DNA of 64,000 nt from Hyphomicrobium facile (GCF_900116175.1 NZ_FPCH01000003.1:976577-1040576); one strand, 5' to 3'. Shown: positions 8,646-17,791, counted from the stretch's first letter. Numbers and translations are program-made. Notes: a model not told the origin generated them from the sequence alone.

Positions 8646-10100
8646 TTAACCGAGCTTTGCCAGTAACGCGATGACTTTGCGCAAAAAGGGGTTACTCGGG
8701 ACTGTTGCAAAGTAACGGAATGCAGCTTTCTTGTTGATCTCCGAAAGCGTCGGGTAGGGCGAAATCCATTCCGTCATCGCCTTGATGTTGAGGCCTTGGG
8801 ATATGGCGAGCGACCACATCTGAATCAACTCGCTGGCCTCGGCTCCGACGATGCCTGCGCCCAATATTTTCCCGTGCTTCGACGTTATGACCTTTATGTG
8901 CCCGTCGGTCGCGTGTTCGAGCTGGGCCCGGTCGTTCTCGTGATAGGGCCAACGCAGGACGTTTATTCTGCCGTACTTGGCGCGCGCCTCGGTTTCGTTG
9001 AGGCCGACAGTTGCAAGTTCGGGGTCTGTAAAGACGACGCGTGGCGCGATGCGGGCCTTTGCTCGCGCAGGCAGGCGGAAAAGCGATCTCCGCAAGACTG
9101 TCTCGGCATGCTCGCCCGCGACGTGCGCGTATCGCGGTGCGCCCGTTGCGTCGCCGATCGCGAACACATGACTATTTGCCGTTCTCAATCCGGCGTTAAC
9201 TTTGATGGCGGTTTGCGTGACCTTTACGCCGGCGGCGTCGAGACCGAGATCGGCAATGTTGGCTTTCCGTCCGGCTGCGAGGAGGATCGCCGTCCCTTCG
9301 ATGGTTTCGGAAGCCGCATTGGTTTGAAGTTCGACGACGATTTTCCCCGCCGTGCCCGAGACGCGCTTTATCTGCACGCCTTCGCGAATGACGATGCCTT
9401 CGTCAGAAAGCCGCGTGATGAGCGCGCCTGCGAGTTCGGGGTCTTCGGCACCGAGCGCATGGGCGTTGTCGAGCACCGTCACGCGTGAACCAAGGCGGCG
9501 ATAAGCCTGCGCAAGTTCCAATCCGGTCGTTCCGGCGCCGATTATGAGGAGGTGCGGGATCAGGCCCGTATTGTCGAAAATTGTTTCGTTCGTGAAATAG
9601 GGGACATCCGCCAGGCCTGGAATAGGCGGAATGATTGGCGAGGAGCCCGTTGCGATGACGATCCGGCGCGCTGTGATCCGGTAGTCGCCAGCTACAACCG
9701 TCGACCGGTCGACGAATTTCGCAGCTGCCGAGATGACGCGGATGCCGAGGCCTGTGAAACGCTCGATGGAAAAGTTCGGTGAAATTTTCGCCGTCACGTC
9801 GTCGATGTAATGATTGACCGCGGCATGGTCGATGAGCGGCTCGACACCACGGATGCCGAAGGGCGATGCGGTGCGCATGGCGTAGGCTCGTTTGGCTGCA
9901 GCCAGCAGTGCTTTCGACTGCACGCCTCCGTAGTTGAGGCTGTCCCCGCCCATTTTGTGCTTTTCGATCAGAACCACGCGCTGGCCGAATGCGGCCGCGG
10001 CCGAGGCGAGGGCCAAGCCACCGGCGCCCGCACCGATTATGCAAAAATCGGTTTCGATGTTTTGGCTCTGAGGGGCTTCGTCGGCCGTGTCCTTGGGCAT
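8646..10100 (-). CDS. Pyridine-nucleotide-disulfide oxidoreductase family flavoprotein lacking both redox cysteines
   Basis: A 484-residue two-dinucleotide-fold flavoprotein of the lipoamide dehydrogenase/mercuric reductase family: FAD motif FCIIGAGAGGLALA, NAD(P) motif LLIIGAGTTGLELAQ, second FAD motif HVFAIGDAT, and the dimerisation domain ending in PYPTLSEINKKAAF. The active-site stretch, normally GG-x-C-LNxGC-x-PSK, reads GGDSLNYGGVQSK: Ser54 and Gly59 replace the redox Cys pair (codons AGC at 9939-9941 and GGC at 9924-9926). Each is one base from TGC. FAD and NAD(P) folds look intact, so it may bind cofactors without disulfide chemistry. An alternative start at 10196 adds 32 residues but lacks a ribosome site. 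Followed at 12 bp by the histidine kinase gene. Confidence 0.88.
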   Translation of the reverse strand: MPKDTADEAPQSQNIETDFCIIGAGAGGLALASAAAAFGQRVVLIEKHKMGGDSLNYGGVQSKALLAAAKRAYAMRTASPFGIRGVEPLIDHAAVNHYIDDVTAKISPNFSIERFTGLGIRVISAAAKFVDRSTVVAGDYRITARRIVIATGSSPIIPPIPGLADVPYFTNETIFDNTGLIPHLLIIGAGTTGLELAQAYRRLGSRVTVLDNAHALGAEDPELAGALITRLSDEGIVIREGVQIKRVSGTAGKIVVELQTNAASETIEGTAILLAAGRKANIADLGLDAAGVKVTQTAIKVNAGLRTANSHVFAIGDATGAPRYAHVAGEHAETVLRRSLFRLPARAKARIAPRVVFTDPELATVGLNETEARAKYGRINVLRWPYHENDRAQLEHATDGHIKVITSKHGKILGAGIVGAEASELIQMWSLAISQGLNIKAMTEWISPYPTLSEINKKAAFRYFATVPSNPFLRKVIALLAKLG

Positions 10101-10386
10101 AAAGGGCGATCCCAGAAATGAAATTGGTTCGGCTAATTCGAATGCGCTTTTGATGCTCGCCGGGAAGATGCGGGCGTCAGTCTCCAACGGCGTCATCGGG
10201 ATAGTTTAATATGCCGGTGCCGCTTTGGGTGCGGGAGATCCTCGCTATCCCCTGCTAGCAAGCGCGCAGGGGCGAGGGCTTTATTGCGGCATATACGACT
10301 AGCGGCGCGGCGAGGTTGCTTTGCAGGCAATTACAGACGACAGACATCATCCTTCGGATTAGAACGGTTGCTGTGGCTTGCGCTCG

Positions 10387-10415
10387 TTGACTTGCCCCAT
10401 CGGCCCGACTATAAG
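10387..10415 (+). promoter_or_regulatory. Sigma-70-type promoter for rpmH operon
   Basis: TTGACT at 10387-10392 and TATAAG at 10410-10415 are separated by exactly 17 bp, a near-consensus housekeeping promoter. Transcription would start near 10422, giving a leader of about 135 nt before the rpmH start. The remaining 360-bp gap (10197-10555) upstream of it shows no gene. Confidence 0.7.
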
Positions 10416-10555
10416 GGCGCGAATTCCCGAGATATCTGCACTCTGCTGGGGTCTTGAGCCCCGGGCGATGTGTATTGGTAAGTCTCGGAAAAAAATAAGC
10501 AATATGCCGGCGTCCAGCACTGGGTGCGGCTCAAGAGACTTGGACGGAGAGTTCC

Positions 10556-10690
10556 GTGAAGCGCACATATCAACCGAGCCGCCTTGTTCGCAAGCGCCGC
10601 CACGGATTTCGCAAGCGTATGCTGACGGCCGGTGGTCAGAAAGTTCTGGCGCGCCGTCGTTCGAAGGGCCGCAAGCGTCTTTCGGCCTAG
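10556..10690 (+). CDS. rpmH: 50S ribosomal protein L34
   Basis: A 44-residue, very basic protein starting with GTG and reading [17 protein letters not shown] near the N-terminus and [11 protein letters not shown] at the end, the invariant L34 pattern. It is a component of the large ribosomal subunit. A GGAG ribosome site lies 6 nt before the GTG. It heads the rpmH-rnpA-yidC-engB group. Too short for typical ORF cut-offs, so easily missed. Confidence 0.98.
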   Translation: MKRTYQPSRLVRKRRHGFRKRMLTAGGQKVLARRRSKGRKRLSA

Positions 10691-10744
10691 TCGGGTCTAG
10701 CGCCAAGGCCCCGCTGTCGCTTTGTCGCGGCTCTGGAGGCTGTC

Positions 10745-11143
10745 ATTCCGATCCTGCCAACGCTCAAAGTGCGGTCCGAATTTCTGGCTGTGCGTGGCGG
10801 CCGGCGATCATCCACGCCGGCATTTCTGATTGAAATGCGTGAACGATCCGACGCGCCGAAGCGCGTCGGCACGGGGCCCCGTTTCGGGTTCACGATCACA
10901 AAGAAAATTGGCAACGCGGTTACACGTAACCGTATTCGCCGCCGCCTGAAGGCGGCTTTCGCGGCAGACCTCAAACGAAGGGAACTCGGGTCCTGCGACT
11001 ATGTCGTGGTTGCCCGCCGCGCCGCCCTGGACCGTCCGTTTGCCCTGCTACTTGGCGACGTCAGCCAAGCCATGTCCGCGCTAGCCCGCAGCAGGCCAGT
11101 CCGAACCGATAAAATCCGAGTTGATAAAAAAGGTTCAGCGTGA
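10745..11143 (+). CDS. rnpA: Ribonuclease P protein component
   Basis: RnpA binds the RNase P RNA and helps it cut 5' leaders from pre-tRNAs. The RNR signature is clear: RFGFTITKKIGNAVTRNRIRRRLK, split here as GFTITKKIGNAV and TRNRIRRRLK. The first ordinary start in frame is GTG 10769, but it has no ribosome site and would trim the conserved N-terminal LKxRSEFLAV. Upstream in frame lies ATT at 10745 with GGAGG 5 nt before it (10735-10739), giving IPILPTLKVRSEFLAV, which fits the family. I therefore favour the ATT start; the GTG start at 10769 is the conservative alternative (124 residues). The last 20 residues are a basic tail. Confidence 0.9.
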   Translation: MPILPTLKVRSEFLAVRGGRRSSTPAFLIEMRERSDAPKRVGTGPRFGFTITKKIGNAVTRNRIRRRLKAAFAADLKRRELGSCDYVVVARRAALDRPFALLLGDVSQAMSALARSRPVRTDKIRVDKKGSA

Positions 11144-11235
11144 CTGGGTGTCCCCTTCCTTTTATGACCAGTTTCCGCCATCGCTTCCGGGCCTGAACCA
11201 GGCCCCTGCCGCCGGCGCCGTGCCCTGAGGATTTG

Positions 11236-13104
11236 ATGAGCTCTCCCAACGATCCCAAAGACCAGAACAACCTGATCCTCGCCGTGGTGCTGTCGATCGT
11301 GGTGCTGATGGGCTGGCAGTACTTTTTCGCGCGCCCGCAAATTCAACACGAGCAGGCACGCCAGGAATTCAACAACGCCCAGAACAACGGCACGGCGAAC
11401 GTCGAGCGCCCGCCCAACGGCGCCACCTCGCCGGTTGCTCCTCCGTCCACAGCTGTTCCCGGCACAACGCCGCCGCCGCCTGAAAAGCCGCTGACGCGCG
11501 AAGAAATTCTCAAGCAATCGCCGCGGGTCGAGATCGCCACGCCGTCACTCGAGGGCTCGATCGATCTGAAGAGCGGCCGTATCGACGATCTCGTGCTGTC
11601 GAAATATCGCGAGACGGTCGATCCCAACAGCCCGAAGGTGACGCTGCTGTCGCCTGCCGGTTCGATCGATCCTTATTTTGCTGAATTCGGCTGGGTGCCC
11701 CAAGCGGGTTCGGCGATCAAGGTGCCGGACCGCGACGCGGCTTGGACGGTCGAAAGCGGGACGACGCTGACGCCGGAAACTCCGGTGAGCTTGGTGTGGG
11801 ACAACGGCCAAGGGGTCGTGTTCCATCGCATCATTTCGGTCGACAAGGACTATATGTTCAAGGTCGTCGACGAGGTCGAGAACAAGACCGGTGCAGAGAT
11901 CACTCTGATGCCCTACGCGCGCGTGCATCGCAGCGGCCATCCGCCCTCGCAGGTCTTTTCGGTTCTGCATGAAGGTCTCGTCGGCGTTTCCGGCGAGCAC
12001 GGTCTTCAAGAGTTCAGGTTTGCCGACGCCGTCAAAAGCGGCGTTCCGACGACATTCGAGAATGTCATCGGCGGCTGGCTCGGCATAACGGACAAATACT
12101 GGGCGACGTCGCTCGTTCCTGATCAGACAGCTCCGTATCGCGCGACGTATACCGCGCTGCCCGCTCGCGATCCGGGCGGCAAGGACGCGTTCCAGACGGA
12201 CTATCTGCGCGGCGCTCTCTCCGTGCCGCCGGGGATGCGCAAGGGAACCGAAGGGCATCTGTTCGCTGGCGCCAAGAAAGCTTCTTTGATCGACGGGTAT
12301 GAGAACGCGCTGCATATCCTGCGCTTCGACCGCATGATCGATTGGGGTTGGTTCTATTTCATCACGCGTCCGCTCTTCCATTTGATGGAGCTCATCAATG
12401 GGGTCGTGCACAACTTCGGCATCACCATTCTCATTCTGACGGTGATCGTGAAGGCGGCGTTCTATCCGCTCGCCACCAAGCAGTACGAGAGCATGGCGCG
12501 CATGAAGATGATGCAGCCGGAAATGGCGCGCATCAAAGAGCTGCATAAGGATGACCCGCAGCGGCAGCAGAAAGAGATCTTCGAACTTTATCGCAAGGAG
12601 AAGATCAACCCGCTTGCCGGCTGTTGGCCGATCCTCTTGCAGATCCCGGTCTTCTTCGCGCTCTATAAGGTGCTGTTCGTCACGATCGACATGCGTCACG
12701 CGCCGTTCTTCGGCTGGATCCACGATCTTTCCGCGCCCGATCCGACGTCGCTCTTCAATCTGTTCGGACTGCTTCCGTTCGCGACGCCGGAGTTCCTGCA
12801 CATCGGCGTGTGGCCGCTGATCATGGGCATCACGATGTGGGTTCAGATGCAACTCAACCCGCCGCAGCCCGATCCGATCCAGCAGCAGATCTTCCAGTGG
12901 ATGCCGGTGATGTTCACGTTCCTGCTGGCGAGCTTCCCGGCGGGTCTCGTGATCTACTGGGCGTGGAGCAACACGCTCTCGATCGCGCAGCAGATGCTGA
13001 TCAACAAGCGGGCGGGCGCAGAGATTCATCTATTCGGGAATCTCAAACGAACGTTTGCTCCGCTTTTACGATTGTTCGGAGCCAGTGGCGGCTCCGGCAA
13101 ATAA
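11236..13104 (+). CDS. yidC: Membrane protein insertase YidC/Oxa1
   Basis: A 622-residue insertase that places proteins into the inner membrane with or without SecYEG. An N-terminal helix (about residues 14-33) precedes a proline-rich linker and the large periplasmic beta domain (about 85-360). The conserved C-terminal five-helix core starts around GWFYFITRPLFHLMELI and includes NFGITILILTVIVK and the CWPILLQIPVFFALYKVL helix. GAGG lies 5 nt before the ATG at 11236 (an in-frame TTG is one codon upstream). The 92-bp gap after rnpA is too short for yidD, which often sits there. Length is usual for alphaproteobacteria. Confidence 0.97.
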   Translation: MSSPNDPKDQNNLILAVVLSIVVLMGWQYFFARPQIQHEQARQEFNNAQNNGTANVERPPNGATSPVAPPSTAVPGTTPPPPEKPLTREEILKQSPRVEIATPSLEGSIDLKSGRIDDLVLSKYRETVDPNSPKVTLLSPAGSIDPYFAEFGWVPQAGSAIKVPDRDAAWTVESGTTLTPETPVSLVWDNGQGVVFHRIISVDKDYMFKVVDEVENKTGAEITLMPYARVHRSGHPPSQVFSVLHEGLVGVSGEHGLQEFRFADAVKSGVPTTFENVIGGWLGITDKYWATSLVPDQTAPYRATYTALPARDPGGKDAFQTDYLRGALSVPPGMRKGTEGHLFAGAKKASLIDGYENALHILRFDRMIDWGWFYFITRPLFHLMELINGVVHNFGITILILTVIVKAAFYPLATKQYESMARMKMMQPEMARIKELHKDDPQRQQKEIFELYRKEKINPLAGCWPILLQIPVFFALYKVLFVTIDMRHAPFFGWIHDLSAPDPTSLFNLFGLLPFATPEFLHIGVWPLIMGITMWVQMQLNPPQPDPIQQQIFQWMPVMFTFLLASFPAGLVIYWAWSNTLSIAQQMLINKRAGAEIHLFGNLKRTFAPLLRLFGASGGSGK

Positions 13105-13115
13105 CTTTGCCGGAG

Positions 13116-13139
13116 GCGGCCCCTTTTTGCGGGGGCCGC
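13116..13139 (+). terminator. GC-rich hairpin between yidC and engB
   Basis: An 8-bp perfect stem (gcggcccc/ggggccgc) with a T-rich loop lies 11 bp after the yidC stop and 16 bp before the engB start. No T-run follows it, so it is more likely an attenuator or an RNA-processing or mRNA-stability element than a full terminator. Confidence 0.4.
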
Positions 13140-13155
13140 TCCATCGGATCAGATA

Positions 13156-13812
13156 ATGACAGACGTCGCGACGATATCGGCTGACGAGATAGAAAAGGGC
13201 CGGCGTCTTTTCACGCGTGCCTGGACTTTTGCGCGCGGCACGCCCGATCTTGATCACCTGCCGCCCGACGACCGGCCGGAGATTGCCTTCGCCGGACGTT
13301 CAAATGTCGGCAAGTCGAGCCTCATCAATGCGCTCGTCGGCCAGCTTCGGCTGGCGCGCGCGTCGAACACGCCGGGGCGGACGCAGGAGCTGAATTTCTT
13401 CACCGATCCGGAGCGCGATCTCTTTCTCGTGGACATGCCCGGTTACGGGTTTGCGGAAGCTCCGAAAGAAAAGGTGGCGGCCTGGAACAAGGTCATTCGC
13501 GCCTATCTCGCCGGACGGCGAACGCTTCTCAGAGTGTTTCTTCTCATCGATGCGCGCCATGGGCTGAAGCCGCCGGACGATGAGATCCTGGATCTGCTCG
13601 ACGGGGCGGCCGTGTCCTATCAGGTCGTGCTGACCAAAGCGGACAAGATCAAACCGACGGACCTCGAAAAAGTCATGGAGCGCACGCTGAAAGCGCTCGC
13701 GAAGCATCCGGCGGCATTTCCGGCCATCATCGCGACGTCATCGGAGAAGGGGCTCGGATTCGAGGAGTTGCGAGGAACGATCGCGCAACTTCTGGAATCG
13801 CACGGCAAGTGA
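13156..13812 (+). CDS. engB: Ribosome biogenesis GTPase YihA/YsxC/EngB
   Basis: A 218-residue small GTPase of the TrmE-Era-EngA-YihA group that takes part in 50S subunit assembly. Nucleotide motifs are all visible: G1 GRSNVGKSS (about residue 50), G2 threonine in [13 protein letters not shown]3 DMPGYG, G4 TKAD, and G5 near TSSEKG. The order yidC-engB is typical for alphaproteobacteria. It ends 3 bp before the stop of the convergent Clp-N gene. Confidence 0.96.
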   Translation: MTDVATISADEIEKGRRLFTRAWTFARGTPDLDHLPPDDRPEIAFAGRSNVGKSSLINALVGQLRLARASNTPGRTQELNFFTDPERDLFLVDMPGYGFAEAPKEKVAAWNKVIRAYLAGRRTLLRVFLLIDARHGLKPPDDEILDLLDGAAVSYQVVLTKADKIKPTDLEKVMERTLKALAKHPAAFPAIIATSSEKGLGFEELRGTIAQLLESHGK

Positions 13813-13814
13813 CG

Positions 13815-15773
13815 TCAGTGCAGGACCTTCTGCATTAGGGCCATTCCGGATTCGCCGAACGTTGCGAGCGCGCCACCGAGGACCGCCGCGACCGTCCAAC
13901 CGAGAAAGCGCGTGAGGGTTCGTGCGATGTTGGCGCGGACCTTTACTTCAATGGTCTGATCGGGAAGCGCGGTTTCCGCCGCGACGCCGTCAGCGCCGAT
14001 CGTGCGGGCGGAGACGATAATCTGCAGGCTCGACCAGCCGCGCGATTGCGGCGTGATCAGAAAACGCCAGCTCGCGAAATCGTCGCTCGCGTAGCCCAGA
14101 TTGCTTTCGATCCATTGCGTCTCGGGTGATGCGGATTCGATGAAGAATCCGCCTTCGGGCGCGCGAACGCGAACCGACATTGCCTTCGTGACGGCAACCG
14201 CGTGCTGCCAGACTTGGCCACCCCCTTCGAGTCCTTCCGTCAGCGCCTTGACCGAGGATTTGGCGATGCGGATCTCAGCGCGCGAGGTTTTGCCGACGCG
14301 CATCGAGCGCGGAATATTTTCCGCGAGCTGTCCGGTGTCGACGTTCTGGCCCTTGGCGCGTTTTTCCTTGCGACGCACTTTGCCGTCCGGCGCTGGGCGC
14401 TGCGAAACAGGCGGGCCCATTGGAGAGTCGGCCCGGAATGCAGGATCGTGACCGAGAGCGGATCTCGAACCCGGAGGTGCCGAACCCGGCGCCATTGGGG
14501 CACCCTGTGCGGGTCCCATCGGCGCCGACGGCATTGGAGCCGAAGGCACGGGACCGGAAGGCATAGGGCCACGCATCCGCGGGTTGACGGGTCCGCCGTG
14601 GATCGGCGCTCCGGGCGGAATTGGAGGCGGCTGTATCCTCGAAGGTTGGGGGCGCGGTGGCAGGTCCGCGAAAATATCGGGCGGGGGTGCGGGGCTCGCC
14701 TGTGGCGATGCCGGGCCGGGCTGATAGGGCTGCTGAAATGACTGGTCGTTCGGCCTCGCGGGTGCGGCCGGAGCTTGCTGTCCCTGCCAAGCGGGATGAG
14801 ACCACGACGGTTCGGGCTGGGCACGCCCTGGCTGCGGACGCTCCGGTTGCGCTGCTGGCGCGCCGCCGCCAAAGCTCGGTTCGTGCCGATGCTGGTGCGC
14901 TCCGGGCGCTTCGCGCTCGCCGCCAGTCGGCAATTGCGGGTCGAGCGGCCCTGGAAACGACGGCGCGGGTGCGGGAGCGTCGAGCGCCGGTGAAGGCGCG
15001 GCTTCGGTCTGTGGCTGTGACCCGGTCGCGGCACTCGTGCTGCTGAACGTGGGCTCTTGCCGGGCTGGCTCTTGAGTGTGCTGAGTCTGCTCGCGTTGGG
15101 GCTCAGGCGCTGAGACGACCTCCGGCAGCGGCACCGAAAGCTCCTCAGGCGAGGGAGCGGGGGCCGGGGCAGAGGGAACCGCGGCAGCAGGGTATGGGCT
15201 AGGCGGGGGTGGCGCCGGGGGCGCGGGCCGCGGCATATCCTTCATGATTTCGCGCAAGGACGGCGTCGCACGGGATTGGACGCGTTCGCGGGCCCGGGCA
15301 AGCACGTCGTCGGCGACGGGCGGGGGCGGCGCTGCCGGTGCCTCGCGCGGCGGCGCCAGCGCGGCTTGCAGGGCCCGGATGGCGTTATCGAACGTCAGCC
15401 CGTGGGCTTCGAGAATTTGTGCGGCCATGCTTCGCGCGTCGCCGACAATTGCGGCGAGCACGATCGCGCCGTTGATATCGCGCCTGCGGCTTCCGCGCGC
15501 GGCCGCTGCGGCAGCCTCGAGGATGCGCCGAACGTCCTTCGATACGCCGAGGGAATCATGACGTTCAGGAGACGGTTCAGTGCCTTGCAGGACGCGCGCG
15601 ACGACATCAGCCTTCAGGCGTTCGGCGTTGATTTGGCTGGCGTCCAGCACCGCGCCCGCATCGGGATCGTCGCAGAGGGCTGCGAGCAAATGCTCGAGCG
15701 AAACCTCTGCCGCGCCGCTCGACCCGGCAAAGTCGGCACCCCGTGCCAGCGTGGCACCGAGATCGGACGACAT
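13815..15773 (-). CDS. Clp N-terminal-domain protein with proline-rich linker and C-terminal membrane helix
   Basis: A 652-residue protein of unusual build. Residues 1-140 hold two helical repeats like the Clp R/N domain of ClpA/ClpB/ClpC (EVSLEHLLAALCDDPDAG, then SKDVRRILEAAAAAARG), but no AAA+ ATPase follows. A very proline/alanine/glutamine-rich region covers about 140-460. A conserved-looking C-terminal domain (about 465-620; RSMRVGKTSRAEIRIAKS, RAPEGGFFIESASPETQWIE) ends in one hydrophobic helix (FLGWTVAAVLGGALATFGE). I do not recognise the C-terminal domain by name. The ATG at 15773 is preferred to the frame's first start at 15842. Probably a membrane-anchored adaptor or effector; the function is unknown. 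Confidence 0.75.
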   Translation of the reverse strand: MSSDLGATLARGADFAGSSGAAEVSLEHLLAALCDDPDAGAVLDASQINAERLKADVVARVLQGTEPSPERHDSLGVSKDVRRILEAAAAAARGSRRRDINGAIVLAAIVGDARSMAAQILEAHGLTFDNAIRALQAALAPPREAPAAPPPPVADDVLARARERVQSRATPSLREIMKDMPRPAPPAPPPPSPYPAAAVPSAPAPAPSPEELSVPLPEVVSAPEPQREQTQHTQEPARQEPTFSSTSAATGSQPQTEAAPSPALDAPAPAPSFPGPLDPQLPTGGEREAPGAHQHRHEPSFGGGAPAAQPERPQPGRAQPEPSWSHPAWQGQQAPAAPARPNDQSFQQPYQPGPASPQASPAPPPDIFADLPPRPQPSRIQPPPIPPGAPIHGGPVNPRMRGPMPSGPVPSAPMPSAPMGPAQGAPMAPGSAPPGSRSALGHDPAFRADSPMGPPVSQRPAPDGKVRRKEKRAKGQNVDTGQLAENIPRSMRVGKTSRAEIRIAKSSVKALTEGLEGGGQVWQHAVAVTKAMSVRVRAPEGGFFIESASPETQWIESNLGYASDDFASWRFLITPQSRGWSSLQIIVSARTIGADGVAAETALPDQTIEVKVRANIARTLTRFLGWTVAAVLGGALATFGESGMALMQKVLH

Positions 15774-16001
15774 CGGAATCTGCGTAATATCTGTGGCCGT
15801 CACGCCCACGACGTCTCCCAAACTGAAGGCCAAGACGGCCAAGACTGGCCAGGACTCAACGCATTAACGTGCCGAAAGGACATGCTGATGGCAAGGTACA
15901 GCAATGGCATTATCCTGGCACGGTAGAATGACTTTTCGTCCCCAGATGGCCTAAACGCCTGCGTCAGTAACGCCCGCAGGCGGCAAAGCCCGGGAATTCC
16001 G

Positions 16002-16029
16002 TTGAGGCATTCGGCCGAGAAGCTATAAG
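16002..16029 (+). promoter_or_regulatory. Probable argB promoter
   Basis: TTGAGG (16002-16007) and TATAAG (16024-16029) are 16 bp apart, placing a transcription start about 50 bp before the argB GTG. A perfect 8-bp stem-loop (15956-15982, cgcctgcg/cgcaggcg) lies just upstream in the 315-bp divergent gap 15774-16088, which otherwise contains no gene. Confidence 0.5.
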
Positions 16030-16088
16030 ACCGCGACGAAGCGACCGGCTCCCCGCCGGCGCGAACAGAATGGCAAAAGGGGGAGCGC

Positions 16089-17045
16089 GTGACGTCAACG
16101 AAAAGTCTCTCGGGAAATGCTGGCGCGGCGCCGGTTGAAACGCCTCTCAGCGCACATCAGCAAGCGCGTATCCTCGCGGAAGCCATACCGCATCTGATTC
16201 TCTACGATGAAAAGACCGTCGTCATAAAATTTGGCGGTAATGCGATGGGCGACGAGGAGCTTTTCAAAGCCTTCGCGCAGGATATCGTTTACCTGAAGCA
16301 ATCCGGCATCAATCCGATCGTCGTGCATGGCGGCGGCCCCCAGATCGGCAGCATGCTGCAGAAGCTCGCGATCAAGTCGGATTTCGTTAACGGTCTGCGG
16401 GTGACGGACAAGCCGACGGTCGAGATCGTCGAGATGGTTCTCTGCGGGAAGATCAACAAGGAGATCGTTTCCGCGATCAACCGGCAAGGCGGCAAGGCGG
16501 TCGGCATATCGGGCAAAGACGCCAACCTGATGATCGCCAAGAAGATCACCGAAATGCCGGACCCTCAGTCGAACGAGATGCAGAAGGTCGACATCGGCTT
16601 CGTCGGCGATCCGCTGGAGGTCAATCCGCACATCGTCGAAGTGATTTCGAAGTCCGATCTCATTCCTGTGATCGCGCCCGTCGCCATCAGCCGCGAAGGC
16701 GAAACGCTGAACGTCAATGCCGATACGTTCGCGTCGGCTCTTGCGGCACGCATGCAGGCCAAGCGCCTGCTTCTGCTGACCGACGTTTCAGGCGTGCTCG
16801 ACCAGAACAAGAAGCTCATTCCGAGCCTTTCGATCGAAGAAGCGCGCGACATGATCAAGTCCGGCGCGATTTCTGGCGGTATGATCCCGAAAATCGAGGG
16901 CTGCATCGAGGTCGTCGAGGCGGGCGTCGAAGGCGTCGTCGTGATCGACGGGCGCGTGCCGCACTGCGTGCTGTTGGAGCTCTTCACCGAACACGGCGTC
17001 GGCACGCTCGTGAAGCGCGCCGAGCGCAAGCGGGGCAAGACCTGA
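16089..17045 (+). CDS. argB: Acetylglutamate kinase
   Basis: A 318-residue amino-acid kinase that phosphorylates N-acetyl-L-glutamate, the second step of arginine biosynthesis, in the cytoplasm. Motifs: KFGGNAMGD near residue 46, the phosphate loop [26 protein letters not shown] for substrate binding, and [15 protein letters not shown] with the catalytic lysine. The N-terminal extension of about 40 residues is normal for arginine-inhibited, hexameric enzymes. It starts with GTG preceded by GGGGGAG. The stop overlaps the next ATG (TGATG at 17043-17047). Confidence 0.97.
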   Translation: MTSTKSLSGNAGAAPVETPLSAHQQARILAEAIPHLILYDEKTVVIKFGGNAMGDEELFKAFAQDIVYLKQSGINPIVVHGGGPQIGSMLQKLAIKSDFVNGLRVTDKPTVEIVEMVLCGKINKEIVSAINRQGGKAVGISGKDANLMIAKKITEMPDPQSNEMQKVDIGFVGDPLEVNPHIVEVISKSDLIPVIAPVAISREGETLNVNADTFASALAARMQAKRLLLLTDVSGVLDQNKKLIPSLSIEEARDMIKSGAISGGMIPKIEGCIEVVEAGVEGVVVIDGRVPHCVLLELFTEHGVGTLVKRAERKRGKT

Positions 17046-17791
17046 TGGCCATTCCGGCCTCAGTGTCGGGTTTGCCGAAGCTCGTGCCGGCAGCGGCTAG
17101 GCGCGGGTTCGAGCACGTCGACGCCTGGATCTTCGATCTCGACAACACGCTCTATCCGGCGTCCTGCAACCTCTTTGCGCAGGTCGATGTGCGGATGAGC
17201 GAATTCATCGCCAAGACAATCGGTGTTCCGCGCGAGCATGCGCGCCATTTGCAGAAAGCCTACTATCGCCAATTCGGTACGACACTCGCCGGGCTGATGA
17301 AGGTTCACAAGCTGCCGCCCGGTCCATTCCTCGAATATGTGCACGATATCGATCTCTCTGTCGTTCCGGTCATGCCGGACCTCGCAGCTGCAATCTCAGC
17401 CCTTCCGGGGCGCCGGCTTATTTTTACGAACGGCTCGCGCCTTCACGCGGAGAACGTTGCGCGCAAACTCGGTGTGCTCGATCTCTTCGAGGACATCTGC
17501 GATATCGCGGCAATGGAATATGTGCCGAAGCCCGAGCGCGAAGCCTTCGACCGGATGCTGAAGCTGCATGCGGTTCCTGCGGCACGGGCGGCGATGTTTG
17601 AAGATATGCCGCACAACCTCGTGCCGGCATCGACACTCGGGATGACGACGGTGCTCGTTCATTCCGACTACATCGATCATCCCGCGCAGCTGAAAATCCG
17701 GGAATGGCGCGAACTTCCTGAGCATGTGCATTACTTGACACGCGACCTCACGAAATTTCTCGTCGACGAGGTTTCGGCTTCAGCGAAATAG
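17045..17791 (+). CDS. Pyrimidine 5'-nucleotidase-type HAD hydrolase
   Basis: A 248-residue HAD hydrolase of the pyrimidine 5'-nucleotidase subgroup (SDT1/phosphate monoesterase relatives). Motif I is IFDLDNTLYPA (Asp nucleophile and Asp+2), motif II FTNGS, motif III lysine in VPKPEREAF, and motif IV FEDMPHNL. The helical cap lies between motif I and motif II. Likely acts on nucleotide monophosphates in the cytoplasm. It overlaps argB by one base in a translationally coupled pair, an arrangement common in this order. Confidence 0.88.
   Translation: MAIPASVSGLPKLVPAAARRGFEHVDAWIFDLDNTLYPASCNLFAQVDVRMSEFIAKTIGVPREHARHLQKAYYRQFGTTLAGLMKVHKLPPGPFLEYVHDIDLSVVPVMPDLAAAISALPGRRLIFTNGSRLHAENVARKLGVLDLFEDICDIAAMEYVPKPEREAFDRMLKLHAVPAARAAMFEDMPHNLVPASTLGMTTVLVHSDYIDHPAQLKIREWRELPEHVHYLTRDLTKFLVDEVSASAK

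Noticed and set aside
11545..13029. 494-codon minus-strand frame opposite yidC
   Set aside because: Antisense shadow, rich in Arg/His/Asp as expected for the complement of GC-rich coding DNA.
15843..16088. Riboswitch or attenuator ahead of argB
   Set aside because: There is one hairpin, but it lies upstream of the best promoter, and no known riboswitch core was seen.
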